The notes beneath the pieces were generated by a model. That model made no database searches. It had not been told where the DNA came from and worked only from the letters and a program-made list of their open reading frames with translations. This document shows, piece by piece, positions 8,800 to 17,930 of a stretch of DNA of 64,000 nucleotides. The position numbers were made by a program, and so were the translations under genes. Positions within the stretch are counted from its first letter, which is position 1. Each line of letters opens with the position of its first letter. The stretch comes from Streptomyces sp. NBC_01549 (GTDB taxonomy: Bacteria; Actinomycetota; Actinomycetes; Streptomycetales; Streptomycetaceae), in the NCBI RefSeq assembly GCF_026339955.1, contig NZ_JAPEPW010000002.1:2046001-2110000 (forward strand), in the 5' to 3' direction.

Positions 8800-9921
8800 A
8801 TGACCTCTGTGGGCACTGAGCTCGCGGACCGCGTCCTCGGGGGCTGGCTGGGCCGGATCGCGGGCAACATGCTCGGCAAACCGGTCGAGCAGGGCGACCA
8901 CTGGACGCGGGACCGCATCGACCGCTATCTGCGACAGGCCGCCGCCCTGCCGCTCACCGACTATCTTCCCGAGCCCGTCACCGACGGCGACGGCGACGAG
9001 TTCGAGCTGCGGCCCGAGTGGCGAAGTTGCGTGCGCGGCCGGATCCACGGCAGCTGTCGTGACGACGACGTCGACTACGCGATCCTGGGCCTACATCTGC
9101 TGGAGACGCACGGTTTCGGTTTCAGCACCGAGCAGGTCGGCGACCTGTGGCTGCTGCGGCTGCCGTATCTGCAGACGTTCACCGCGGAGCGGGCCGCGTA
9201 CCGCAACCTCGCCAACGGCATCAAACCGCCACTGACAGCGACGTACGACAATCCCTATCAGGAGTGGATCGGCGCCCTGATCCGAGCCGATGTCTACGGG
9301 TGGACCTGTCCGGGGGCGCCGAGCCGGGCGGCCTCGCTCGCCCGTCGAGACGCCGTGCTGTCCCACACCGGCAACGGCGTGTACGGGGCGATGTGGGCGG
9401 CCGCGCTCGTCTCGGCCGCGTTCACCGCGCCCACGGTCCGGCAGGCACTGGACACGGCGCTGACCGTCATCCCCGCGAGCAGCCGCCTCGCCCGCACCGT
9501 ACGCCGGGTGCTCACACTCCACGAGACCCGGATGACCTGGGAGGACACGCTGACCACGGTGTCCGAGGAGACCGCCGGGCTCGGCTGGATCCACACGATC
9601 CCCAACGCCGCCGTCCTCACGGCCGGGCTGCTGTACGGCGACGGCGACTTCACCCGGACCATCACACTGACCGTCCGCGGCGGCCTGGACACCGACTCGA
9701 ACGGCGCGACGGCGGGCTCAGTGGCCGGGGTCCTGTGCGGGGCCGCGGCCATTCCCGCGCAGTGGAAGGACCCGCTGGAGGACACCGTACGCAGCGCGGT
9801 GTTCGGCTTCGACGGCGTACGGATCAGTGAGCTGGCCGCGCGGACGCTCGCGCTGACGGAGTCGAAGGCCGAGGCCCGGCATCCGTCCGATGCGGGTCGC
9901 GATGTCCGGGGCCGGTCCTAG
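8800..9921 (+). CDS. ADP-ribosylglycohydrolase family protein
   Basis: A 373-residue DraG/ARH-type hydrolase, expected to remove ADP-ribose from proteins or small substrates using two metal ions. Support: N-terminal RVLGGWLGRIAGNMLGKP, an acidic metal-binding segment RDDDVDYAILGLHLLE, and the C-terminal GGLDTDSNGATAGSVAG motif. It stands alone between the IS and the broken Nudix gene. Both DraG-like and Nudix enzymes act on ADP-ribose or nucleotide compounds, so the two may once have worked together; that is inference. Confidence 0.85.
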   Translation: MTSVGTELADRVLGGWLGRIAGNMLGKPVEQGDHWTRDRIDRYLRQAAALPLTDYLPEPVTDGDGDEFELRPEWRSCVRGRIHGSCRDDDVDYAILGLHLLETHGFGFSTEQVGDLWLLRLPYLQTFTAERAAYRNLANGIKPPLTATYDNPYQEWIGALIRADVYGWTCPGAPSRAASLARRDAVLSHTGNGVYGAMWAAALVSAAFTAPTVRQALDTALTVIPASSRLARTVRRVLTLHETRMTWEDTLTTVSEETAGLGWIHTIPNAAVLTAGLLYGDGDFTRTITLTVRGGLDTDSNGATAGSVAGVLCGAAAIPAQWKDPLEDTVRSAVFGFDGVRISELAARTLALTESKAEARHPSDAGRDVRGRS

Positions 9922-10060
9922 GTCCTGTCGTCGGCGCCCTCGAAGTCCCGTACGTACGGCTGGCGTTGGAGGTGGCACCCCTGCTCAGCCTGATCTGCCA
10001 CTGCGCGGAGCCGGGCGGCACGTCCGAGGAACGGGTGCGGGGGCTCGTTACGCTTCGGGG

Positions 10061-10204
10061 ATGACCACTCCAGACTTCGCCACGTACATCGCGGGCCTCC
10101 CCCGTGTCCTCGCCGGAGCCGCCGCGCTCTTCCGCGACGGTGACGGCCGGGTGCTGCTCGTCGAGCCGAACTACCGCGAGGGCTGGGCCCTTCCCGGCGG
10201 TTAG
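10061..10204 (+). pseudogene. 5' half of a Nudix hydrolase gene cut by the Tn554-like element
   Basis: Encodes MTTPDFATYIAGLPRVLAG and continues to EGWALPGG, where the frame meets TAG immediately inside the inserted element. LPGG is the start of a Nudix box. The missing rest, GGTIESDDGETPRQGARRE onward, resumes at 18,964. Removing 10,201-18,969 restores P-G-G-T-I-E-S without gain or loss of a base. Confidence 0.93.
10195..10200. repeat. Left CGGCGG crossover core of the Tn554-like element
   Basis: The hexamer CGGCGG, encoding part of the Nudix-box Pro-Gly-Gly, is repeated at 18,964-18,969. It is the only sequence shared by both junctions and is the likely strand-exchange site. Confidence 0.75.
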
Positions 10205-10220
10205 GCAAAGCATCCCTAGA

Positions 10221-10295
10221 TGTCTCAGAGCATCGGCCCGGCAGCTACCTTTTCGCTGGAGAGTCGTTAGCCACATGGTCACCTCGTTGTCTCAG
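10221..10295. repeat. Left sub-terminal TGTCTCAG repeats
   Basis: TGTCTCAG occurs at 10,221-10,228 and 10,288-10,295, in the leader before the first recombinase gene. The reverse complement recurs near the other end. Candidate recombinase-binding sites. Confidence 0.55.
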
Positions 10296-10303
10296 GGAGA
10301 GCC

Positions 10304-12187
10304 ATGGACTACTTCTTCACGTCACGCGTCACCGCCCGTCGTCACTACCAGGCAGTGCCCGGAGTGGCTCTGGACGGGGCCACGTACACGAGCCGGAGCA
10401 GGGCTCTCAAGGACGGAACTCCCTTCTTCCTCGGCGCGGACATGCGACCGCTGGAGCCGCACTGCTCGTTCTTCTACGAGCTCGCCAAGACCCTTGAGGC
10501 CAAGTCGCTGCGGGACTACACCTACGACTTCCTCGACCTGGACGACTTCCTCGCACGCCTGGATCCCCCGTCCGACCTGCTGTCTGCCACCGAGGACGAT
10601 CTGATCGCCTACCGCGATTACTGCATCGAGTACCGCGACGAGCCGATGGCGCCGGCTACCTGGAAGCGCCGCAGAGCCACAATCAACAGGTTCTACGACT
10701 GGGCCGTCGATGAAGCCCGGCTCCTCGACCGGCGCCCGTACTATCGCAAGAAGAACGGCCGCGACATCCTCAACTGGGGAGCGACCAGCGAACTCGATGT
10801 ACGCCATCTGACGTTCGAGCAATGGTGGTTCCTGGACCGGGTCGGCCTGCGTGGGCTGCTACCCGACGGCACGGCGGATCCCGCCTTCCGCTCCGGCCAT
10901 GCTCTGCGGGACAGCTGCGGCGGGAATCTCTCCATCACGACGGGCCTGCGGCTGCGGGAGTTCAGCGCGTTGCTCGACATCGAAGTCGGCTCTCCTCGTC
11001 GGGACGGCTCGACCAAGGAAGTCGAACTGCAGGCGATCGCGAAGTTCGGCCTTCCCAGAACCACTGAAATCCAGGACTCCACGCTGCGCGAACTGGACTG
11101 GTACCGACGGACCGAGCGGGCCGGTTTCCTTCGCAAGGCCGCGAAGAACCTGCACCGGCAGCGAGATGAGTTGTTCGTAGTCGATGACATCGACACGCGC
11201 GCGATGAAGGTCAGCGGCGTCCAGGACGGCCGGCGACGCACGTACAGGATCAAAGCGATGAAGGCGCCACTACGGCGGATCACAGTCATTGAGGGCGAGC
11301 ACGGGCTGGAGTCTATGGCTCTGTTCGTCGGGCGCAACGGACGGATGATCAGCAGCCAGCGCTGGGAGCAGGTCTTTGCCGACGCGCACGCGAGAGCGGT
11401 GCGGGTCGCGGCCGAACACAATCTGCCGCTGGAGATGCCGGGGCAGGTCCGGATCCATGATCTTCGCCATACCTTCGCCGTATACATGCTGGAGCAACTG
11501 ACCGAGTTGGTCCGCGCCCAGGACGAGGAACAGCAGCGCCTCACCGGCCGCCTGCACGCCTATGCGGCAGATCACGTGTCCCGTAACCCGTTCCTGACCG
11601 TCATGCGGCTCCTCGGGCATCGCCGTCCCGAATCGACCATGCGATATCTGACCTACAAGCGGAAGACGAACCTGCTCGTCTCCCGTGCGGTGAAGGACTG
11701 GAACGATCAGGACCGCACGTACGCGGACTTGGCCGCTCGCCAGGCCGCAGGGTGGTCGGATGTACAGTCCCGCCTCGGTGAGCCCGAAGTCGCCCACGCG
11801 CTGGGGGTGAGTCCTGAACAGGGGGCCGCCCTGAGTGCCGGCGAGCTCGACATGGGCGTCACCAACTGCAAGAACCCTCATGACTCGCCGCACAGCACTC
11901 CCGGCAAGCTCTGTCATGTCGCCCCGGCCATGTGCATGGTCTGCACCAATGCGGTCGTGTTCGTCTCCCAACTGCCGCAGCAGTTGTTGCTGTCCGATCA
12001 CATCGAACGGATGCGCCTGACGCAGCCACCGCCGGTCTGGGATGCGGTGTGGGGCCGCCAGGCCAAGGCGCTGGCCGAAGTGTTCGAGGAATGCGCTGAG
12101 CACATTCCCGCAGCGCGCCGGGCCATCCAGGAGCAGGACATCCGACTGAATCTGTCGTTGGGCATGCGAACGGAGTACGACCGATGA
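10304..12187 (+). CDS. Tyrosine recombinase 1 of the Tn554-like element
   Basis: A 627-residue site-specific recombinase. The C-terminal catalytic domain shows the first Arg in TTGLRLREFSALL (about residue 216), HDLRHTF (His385, Arg388), LLGHRRPEST (His439) and the nucleophile in MRYLTY (Tyr448). About 150 residues after the tyrosine are unusual and contain a Cys/His cluster (MGVTNCKNPHDSPHSTPGK, then CHVAPAMCMVCTN) that may bind zinc. The stop overlaps the ATG of the second recombinase, so they are co-translated. Confidence 0.9.
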   Translation: MDYFFTSRVTARRHYQAVPGVALDGATYTSRSRALKDGTPFFLGADMRPLEPHCSFFYELAKTLEAKSLRDYTYDFLDLDDFLARLDPPSDLLSATEDDLIAYRDYCIEYRDEPMAPATWKRRRATINRFYDWAVDEARLLDRRPYYRKKNGRDILNWGATSELDVRHLTFEQWWFLDRVGLRGLLPDGTADPAFRSGHALRDSCGGNLSITTGLRLREFSALLDIEVGSPRRDGSTKEVELQAIAKFGLPRTTEIQDSTLRELDWYRRTERAGFLRKAAKNLHRQRDELFVVDDIDTRAMKVSGVQDGRRRTYRIKAMKAPLRRITVIEGEHGLESMALFVGRNGRMISSQRWEQVFADAHARAVRVAAEHNLPLEMPGQVRIHDLRHTFAVYMLEQLTELVRAQDEEQQRLTGRLHAYAADHVSRNPFLTVMRLLGHRRPESTMRYLTYKRKTNLLVSRAVKDWNDQDRTYADLAARQAAGWSDVQSRLGEPEVAHALGVSPEQGAALSAGELDMGVTNCKNPHDSPHSTPGKLCHVAPAMCMVCTNAVVFVSQLPQQLLLSDHIERMRLTQPPPVWDAVWGRQAKALAEVFEECAEHIPAARRAIQEQDIRLNLSLGMRTEYDR

Positions 12188-14541
12188 CCATTCCCGCCGC
12201 GATGGACAGGCCGGTCTCTCGGACCTTCGCTGACGATGAACCCGTCTACGCCAGTATGCCGGGGCAGCTCCCCGGCGTTCGGGGGCCGGCCTTCGGTCGC
12301 ATCGATGAGTGGCCCTGCGATTGCCTCCGACGGCCGGCGAACAAGATCCCGGCACAGTGGAAGTGTGTGTTCCCGATCGATCCGGTCTGGAACTTGCGCG
12401 TACGGGAAGTGGCATTCAGCATGCTCAACCCCAATCACCAAGCTTTGCGGAACGCCGGAATCTTCCTGCCCAGAAAGAAGTGGGCCACCGCCACGGTCAT
12501 CAAGGTCTGCTTCAGCGTGTCGCAGCTCGGGGCCTGGGCGCGTCGCGAAAAGATGCCGGACAGCTTGCACTTCTGGTCGCTCGAGGACTGGCAGGCCTAC
12601 GTCGACCACTGTGCGTCAAGTACAAAACCGGAGTCCGTGCGCAGCGCGGTGGGAGCCGTACGCCACCTGGTCCGCTTCTCCGCCGTCCTCACAGGCACCG
12701 CCCCACTGGAAGACCCCTGGCCAGGTCGGACAGACAGCGACGTGGCCAAGGTCGCCACTGGTGACGAGCTGGCTACACCCTCGATCGCACCGGAAGTCTG
12801 GTGGCCGCTTCTACGGGCCGCCTGGTCCTATATCGATCGATATTCCGCGAGCATCCTGGATCAACGCGACCGCGAAGCAGAGCGGGCATCAGCACCCCGG
12901 CTGACCCAAGCCACCCTCAGTGCCGAAGTCATCAACGAAAAGCTGGAGTTGTGGCTGACCAACCCGGCCAACCTGGTACCCGTCAGCGACCGCGAGAACA
13001 GGGTCAACCCGAAGGGCTCACCCATCTGGAGCTCCTTGAGCCGAGCGGTGACGGCAGGAGCCAGCTCGACAGTCTTCGCCACCAAGAACAACCGGCAAGG
13101 CACGGAACGTCGGCAGAAGGTCACGCGGATGATCGAAAGCACTGGCCGGATCCGGCCTGTCCGCCCCACCGCCGCCAAGCAGTTCGAATCGGACTACGCC
13201 GACTACGCGACACGCCGCCGCTCATCACCGTCCATGGATGCCACGCTCCAGAAATGGCTTGCCAACCCGGCAAATCTCATCCCCGTTCACGCTGAAACGA
13301 GTCGGCTCGCTCCCGGAGAGCCGGTGTGGTCGGCACTGGAATCCCTGCTCTATGACACCTCGGAGCGGGTGGATGTCTTCGGCAGCGGCAGCAAACAGGG
13401 GCGCCGTCGACGCGATCTGGTGCTACAAGCCGCAGTCGGCGAGCGCCGGACCGTGTACTCGGACAGGCAACTGGACAGGGATCTGCGGATGCTCCGGGCA
13501 TCCTGCTACATCTTCGTGGCGGCGTTGAGTGCGATGCGAGACAGCGAAATCCAGGAAATCCAGCGCGGTGCGCTCACCCAGCACTACGGAGCACCGGCGA
13601 TCGGCTCCCAGAAATCCAAGGGAGATCTTTCAAGGCCACGCGCCAACTGGTGGATCATCGAGCCGGTCGCGCAGGCCTTGGCAGTGGCCGAACGGTTGAC
13701 CTGGCACGACACGCACATCTTCGCCTCGATGGCGCCTCCCAGCGAGGACGGGCCTGCCGGACGAGCACGCGCCGGGATCTCGGCGGCCGACGACATCGAC
13801 TTCTTTATCGAGACGGTGAATACCACCCGGCACCTCACTGGTCTGGAGGAGATCCCTCCTGGGCGGGTACGCCCGCACATGTTCCGCAGGACCATGTCAA
13901 TCATCGCCAGCCAGCAGCCGGACGGCGACATCGCCCTGGGCATTCAGCTCAAGCACGCCGCGCGCCGGGCGCTGGCCAATCGCCTTACCGGTGCCTACGG
14001 CAAGACCGATGCCAAGTGGGCGAAGGAGTTCGACACCGATCTGCAGACCGCGGCGGCCCAGAAGCTGGCCGGACTCCTCAAGGCCCGCCGAAGCGGGGCC
14101 ACCATCGCGGTCGGCCCCGGTGCCGCCCGTTTTCACGCCGGGCTCGACAAGGTCAACGCCGCCATCGAGGCGAACTCGACGCTGCGGGCCCAAGTCGCAG
14201 ACGAGCGACTGGAGATCACCCTCCTGCGGGACGAGTTCGCGAACCTCCACCTGGGCACGGTCAACCACTGCCTCTGGAACGCTCCCACCGCAGAGTGCCA
14301 CAACCAACTCCCGCCTGCTCAGCGCGGCCAGGCCCCACTGCTGGGCGCCTGCCAACCATCGCGTTGCCGCAATTCCGTCCTCACCTTGTCGCACGAGCGG
14401 ATCTGGCGCATGGAGGAGTCCGACTTGATGGAGTTCCTGAAGAAGAAGCTCTCCAAGCCGCTGCGCGAGCAGGCCCAGACCCGGCTCGACGAGGTCCGCA
14501 CCGCCACCGCGCAGATCGACAAGCTGAAGGAGAACCTCTGA
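12184..14541 (+). CDS. Tyrosine recombinase 2 of the Tn554-like element (large)
   Basis: A 785-residue partner recombinase. Catalytic candidates are Arg452 in SAMRDSEIQEI, His565/Arg568 in RPHMFRRTM, a His in LKHAARRALANRLTGAYG, and Tyr605 in the same segment. There is a repeated internal module: LELWLTNPANLVPV and LQKWLANPANLIPV, each followed by a WSSL/WSAL segment, about 110 residues apart. The C-terminus has a Cys-rich stretch (CLWNAPTAECHN, then GACQPSRCRNS) and a helical tail. It overlaps both neighbouring genes. Confidence 0.87.
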   Translation: MTIPAAMDRPVSRTFADDEPVYASMPGQLPGVRGPAFGRIDEWPCDCLRRPANKIPAQWKCVFPIDPVWNLRVREVAFSMLNPNHQALRNAGIFLPRKKWATATVIKVCFSVSQLGAWARREKMPDSLHFWSLEDWQAYVDHCASSTKPESVRSAVGAVRHLVRFSAVLTGTAPLEDPWPGRTDSDVAKVATGDELATPSIAPEVWWPLLRAAWSYIDRYSASILDQRDREAERASAPRLTQATLSAEVINEKLELWLTNPANLVPVSDRENRVNPKGSPIWSSLSRAVTAGASSTVFATKNNRQGTERRQKVTRMIESTGRIRPVRPTAAKQFESDYADYATRRRSSPSMDATLQKWLANPANLIPVHAETSRLAPGEPVWSALESLLYDTSERVDVFGSGSKQGRRRRDLVLQAAVGERRTVYSDRQLDRDLRMLRASCYIFVAALSAMRDSEIQEIQRGALTQHYGAPAIGSQKSKGDLSRPRANWWIIEPVAQALAVAERLTWHDTHIFASMAPPSEDGPAGRARAGISAADDIDFFIETVNTTRHLTGLEEIPPGRVRPHMFRRTMSIIASQQPDGDIALGIQLKHAARRALANRLTGAYGKTDAKWAKEFDTDLQTAAAQKLAGLLKARRSGATIAVGPGAARFHAGLDKVNAAIEANSTLRAQVADERLEITLLRDEFANLHLGTVNHCLWNAPTAECHNQLPPAQRGQAPLLGACQPSRCRNSVLTLSHERIWRMEESDLMEFLKKKLSKPLREQAQTRLDEVRTATAQIDKLKENL

Positions 14542-14945
14542 TGCCGGTGTCCGCCGCTACTGCCGTCAAACTCCGGGAAGCCATGGCCCGGCTCCTTGCC
14601 GGAGAGCCTCTGCACAGTGACGGCGCGCTGACCAAGGAGAATCTGGCCCGCGAAGCCCAGGTCAGCCATGCCAGTGTCCATCGGGCCGAGGACATCCTGG
14701 CCGAGTGGAACGCCCGCATCCCGCAACCTGTCCTCCGTACGCCTGGCGAGGTTCAGCGTGACGAAACCATCGCTGAACTCAAGGCGAAGCTCAGGAAGGC
14801 CAACCTGAAGGTCACCGAGCTGCAGAGCAAGCTTGACGCCCTGGCCACGGTGACGGCCAACCTCTACCACGAGAACATCGATCTGAAGAAGAAGCTGAGT
14901 AAGCAGCAGCAGAGCCGCCTCACCGTTCTCAACGGCGGAGTATGA
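14541..14945 (+). CDS. Small HTH/coiled-coil recombinase partner (TnpC/DUF6262-like)
   Basis: A 134-residue protein whose ATG overlaps the stop of recombinase 2. The N-terminal half contains a helix-turn-helix-like segment (TKENLAREAQVSHASVHRAE). The C-terminal half is a heptad-rich coiled coil (IAELKAKLRKANLKVTELQS and following). In Tn554, the small third protein tnpC assists transposition frequency and orientation; the same role is inferred here from gene order. Identity with DUF6262 is from memory of similar Streptomyces trios. Confidence 0.7.
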   Translation: MPVSAATAVKLREAMARLLAGEPLHSDGALTKENLAREAQVSHASVHRAEDILAEWNARIPQPVLRTPGEVQRDETIAELKAKLRKANLKVTELQSKLDALATVTANLYHENIDLKKKLSKQQQSRLTVLNGGV

Positions 14946-15059
14946 CGAGTCGGGATGCGCACGCTGAGGTGCGTATGTAGCCGAGAAGCACGACGGCAAA
15001 GGGCTCGGGAACCGGATTGGGCGGATCACTGCGGCCGAGGGGACATCTGCGGGTGGACC

Positions 15060-15719
15060 TCACCGTGTGGGCGCGACCAGGCCGATCTCATAAGCGAGGA
15101 TGACGAGGTGGACCCTGTCGCGTGCGTCGAGTTTGGTGAAGAGCCGTGCGAGGTGCGCCTTGGCCGTGGCCACGCTGATGGAGAGCTCCTCGGCGATCTC
15201 GGTGTTGGACAGGCCGCGGCCGACGAGGGTCAGGACCTCGCGTTCCCGGCCGGTGATGCTGTCGACTACAACCCGGCTGGCGAGGGTGTGCTCGGGCCGT
15301 GCGGCGAACTCCCCAATGAGACGGCGGGTGACGCTCGGAGCTATGAGAGCGTCACCGGCGGCGACGATCCTGATCCCGTCGAGGATGGTCTCCAGCGGCA
15401 TGTCCTTGACGAGGAAACCGCTCGCTCCGGCGCGCAGCGCGCCGTAGACGTACTCGTCGTCGTCAAAGGTGGTGAGGACGAGTACACGGGTCTTCGACTC
15501 CGGATCCGCGTTGATCCGGCGAGTGGCCTCGATGCCATCCATTTCGGGCATGCGGATGTCCATGATGGCGACGTCCGGCCGTAGCCGTTGGACCAGCTCC
15601 ACCGCCTCGGTGCCGTTCCCAGCCTCCCCTGCTACCTGCAGGTCGGGGGTGTCGGCGATAAGGACACGCAGGCCGGTGCGGATCAGGGGCTGGTCGTCAA
15701 TCAGAACGACACGGATCAT
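15060..15719 (-). CDS. NarL/LuxR-family response regulator
   Basis: A 219-residue regulator. The receiver domain has acidic pocket residues in LIDDQPLIRTG and phospho-acceptor Asp54 in AIMDIRMPEMDG. The C-terminal LuxR HTH is SITGREREVLTLVGRGLSN followed by TEIAEELSISVATAKAHL. It overlaps the kinase gene by four bases, so the pair is one operon. It is cargo of the Tn554-like element and divergent from the ABC exporter, its most likely target. Confidence 0.92.
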   Translation of the reverse strand: MIRVVLIDDQPLIRTGLRVLIADTPDLQVAGEAGNGTEAVELVQRLRPDVAIMDIRMPEMDGIEATRRINADPESKTRVLVLTTFDDDEYVYGALRAGASGFLVKDMPLETILDGIRIVAAGDALIAPSVTRRLIGEFAARPEHTLASRVVVDSITGREREVLTLVGRGLSNTEIAEELSISVATAKAHLARLFTKLDARDRVHLVILAYEIGLVAPTR

Positions 15720-16885
15720 TGTCCCGCCTCCACGGGTACCGGCAGCCGCGCTGCCACGCGGAAGCCGCCTTCCTGGCGCGGCCCGGCGCTGAATTCGCCC
15801 TGCAGCAGACTGACCCGTTCACGCATACCGGCGATGCCGTATCCGGAATCTGCGACGGTGCCGCCGCAACCGAGGTCGACGATATCGACGGACAGTTCGT
15901 CGAGGCGGTAGTCGACCGTCACGCTGCAGTCCCGGGTGCCGGAATGCCGCACCACGTTGGTGACCGCCTCCTGGACGATACGGAAGGCCGCGAGGTCGAC
16001 GTCGGAGGGCAGATCACGTCGGTCCCCCCGCCATCGGACGTCGACCCGGACCCCGGCGGCTGCGGTCTTCCCAACCAGTTGATCAAGCGCGGCCAGACCC
16101 GGGGTCGGGTCGAGCGGCGCGGACTCCTGGTCGCTCTGCCGGAGCGCGCCGAGCATCCGCCGCAGGCCGAAGAGGGTCTCCCTGCTGGTGGCCTCGATGG
16201 CGTTGAGCGCGTTGCGCGTCTCGGCGGGCTGGGTGTCCATGACCCGGCTGCCCACGCCGGCCTGGATGGCGATGATACCGATGTTGTGCGCGACCATGTC
16301 GTGCAGCTCCCGGGCGATCCGCAGCCGCTCGGCCGTGACCGCCTGCTGCGTGGCCTGGGCGCGCACCGTGTCTGCGTGCGCCCGGTTCTGATGGATCGTG
16401 TTGCCAATCAGCCAGGCGATGACGACGGTCGACGCAAGGGCGGCCGGGACCGCGAGGTTGAAGAAGTAACCACTAGCAAGCCGCCAGAGCGTGTAGCCGG
16501 CCAGCGTGCCGGCCGGCAGCGCGGCGGCGAGTACCGAGGCGCGCCGTGAGCGGGTCGCAGCGGTGTAGCCCACTGCCGCGTCGGCCAGGAGGAAGAGTAC
16601 GAAGGGTGTCTCCCGCACCGGCATCCCGAGGGAGAAGACGGTGCCCGCGAGCGCGATGGCCACGGCCGCCAGCGGGGCGCGGAACAGCAGCAGCGCGCCC
16701 ACGGTCGTGACGACGGCGGTGACCAGGAGCGGTGCGTCTTCGATGTTGCCGTTGTACCGGAGCAGACGCAGCAGCTCGTCCGGTCGTTGGAACATACGCA
16801 CCAGGATGAGGGCCGACCAGAAGGCCGCCACCCACACACCCGGTGGCACGCGTTTGAGCCGGGGTGGATGAGGAGTCGCGATCAT
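15716..16885 (-). CDS. HisKA_3 sensor histidine kinase
   Basis: A 389-residue membrane kinase. Residues 15-160 form five or six hydrophobic helices with short loops, typical of intramembrane-sensing kinases that respond to cell-envelope stress. The dimerisation/phosphorylation motif is RLRIARELHDMVAHNIG (His195). The ATPase domain ends with DLGCGGTVADSGYGIAGMRE. It is co-transcribed with the response regulator and faces the ABC genes across a shared intergenic region. Confidence 0.9.
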   Translation of the reverse strand: MIATPHPPRLKRVPPGVWVAAFWSALILVRMFQRPDELLRLLRYNGNIEDAPLLVTAVVTTVGALLLFRAPLAAVAIALAGTVFSLGMPVRETPFVLFLLADAAVGYTAATRSRRASVLAAALPAGTLAGYTLWRLASGYFFNLAVPAALASTVVIAWLIGNTIHQNRAHADTVRAQATQQAVTAERLRIARELHDMVAHNIGIIAIQAGVGSRVMDTQPAETRNALNAIEATSRETLFGLRRMLGALRQSDQESAPLDPTPGLAALDQLVGKTAAAGVRVDVRWRGDRRDLPSDVDLAAFRIVQEAVTNVVRHSGTRDCSVTVDYRLDELSVDIVDLGCGGTVADSGYGIAGMRERVSLLQGEFSAGPRQEGGFRVAARLPVPVEAGQ

Positions 16886-17018
16886 CGATCGATCCTATCG
16901 ATGCCCGTCCGCCGGGGCATTGGCCCACGGGCGTAATCCCCCGGGCTACCAGCCGGGCTCATAAGTGTGAACCACCGGCCGATGCCGGCTCCGCGCCCTC
17001 CCCGGCAGCTTGGACCCC
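16886..17018. promoter_or_regulatory. Divergent promoter region between kinase and ABC exporter genes
   Basis: The only non-coding stretch between the two divergent operons. It includes a palindromic ATCGATCGAT near the kinase start and CATAAGTG at about 16,960 that could be a -10-like element toward the ABC genes. No firm operator could be assigned. Confidence 0.4.
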
Positions 17019-17930
17019 GTGATCGAATCCACCCGACTGACCAAGCGATACGGCGACACCGTCGCCGTCGACAACCTGACCTTCACCGTGGAACCGGGCA
17101 AGGTCACCGGCTTCCTCGGCCCGAACGGCGCAGGCAAATCCACCACGCTGCGGATGATCCTGGGCCTGAACGCCCCCACCAGTGGGACCGTCACCGTGGA
17201 CGGGGTTCCCTTCTCGCACCGCCCCCGCGGACTGCGCCACGTCGGCGCGCTGTTGGACGCTCAAGACGTCCACGGCGGACGCAGCGCACAGGCGCACCTG
17301 TCCGCTCTGGCCCGTAGCAACCGCATCCCGTTGTCCCGCGTGGACGAGGTCCTCCAAGAGGTCGGGCTGGCGAAGGTTGCGCGGCGCCGGATCGGGGGGT
17401 TCTCCCTCGGGATGAAGCAGCGTCTCGGCATCGCGGGGGCTCTGCTCGGCGATCCGCCAGTGCTCCTGTTCGATGAGCCCCTGAACGGTCTGGACCCCGA
17501 GGGCGTGCTGTGGGTGCGTGGTCTGTTCCGTCGTCTGGCGTCCGAGGGCCGCACCGTGTTCGTCTCCAGTCACATGATGGCCGAGATGGAGCACACCGCC
17601 GACCGGCTCATCGTCATCGGCCAGGGCCGGCTGATCGCCGACCAGACCCTGGAGGACTTCTCGGCCCGCAACACCTCCCTGGGCGTGACCGTGCACTCGC
17701 CCAACCTGGAGGCCCTGGAGGCCGTGCTGATCGCCGAGGGTGCGTCGGTGCGCCGGGAGAGCGACCAGGCAGTCCGGGTCACCGGTCTGACCTCGGCCCG
17801 GATCGGCGACCTTGCCCACCGGCACCGCCTGGTGCTGCACGAACTCGCCACCCACACCTCGTCCCTGGAGTCGGCGTTCATGTCCCTCACCGCCGACAGC
17901 GTCGAATACCTCGCAGGAGAAGCCCGATGA
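17019..17930 (+). CDS. ABC transporter ATP-binding protein (exporter type)
   Basis: A 303-residue ATPase, using GTG at 17,019 as start (MIESTRLTKRYGDTVAV); TTG at 17,010 is an alternative. Walker A is GPNGAGKST (Lys40). The signature loop is atypical, FSLGMKQRLGIA instead of LSGGM, and Walker B is VLLFDEPLNGLDP. A C-terminal domain of about 80 residues, as in daunorubicin/bacitracin-type exporters, follows. The last four bases overlap the permease ATG. Probable drug or peptide efflux; the substrate is unknown. Confidence 0.92.
   Translation: MIESTRLTKRYGDTVAVDNLTFTVEPGKVTGFLGPNGAGKSTTLRMILGLNAPTSGTVTVDGVPFSHRPRGLRHVGALLDAQDVHGGRSAQAHLSALARSNRIPLSRVDEVLQEVGLAKVARRRIGGFSLGMKQRLGIAGALLGDPPVLLFDEPLNGLDPEGVLWVRGLFRRLASEGRTVFVSSHMMAEMEHTADRLIVIGQGRLIADQTLEDFSARNTSLGVTVHSPNLEALEAVLIAEGASVRRESDQAVRVTGLTSARIGDLAHRHRLVLHELATHTSSLESAFMSLTADSVEYLAGEAR

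Noticed and set aside
9922..10060. Possible small plus-strand gene before the Nudix fragment
   Set aside because: No start codon or ribosome-binding site, and no recognisable family; treated as intergenic.
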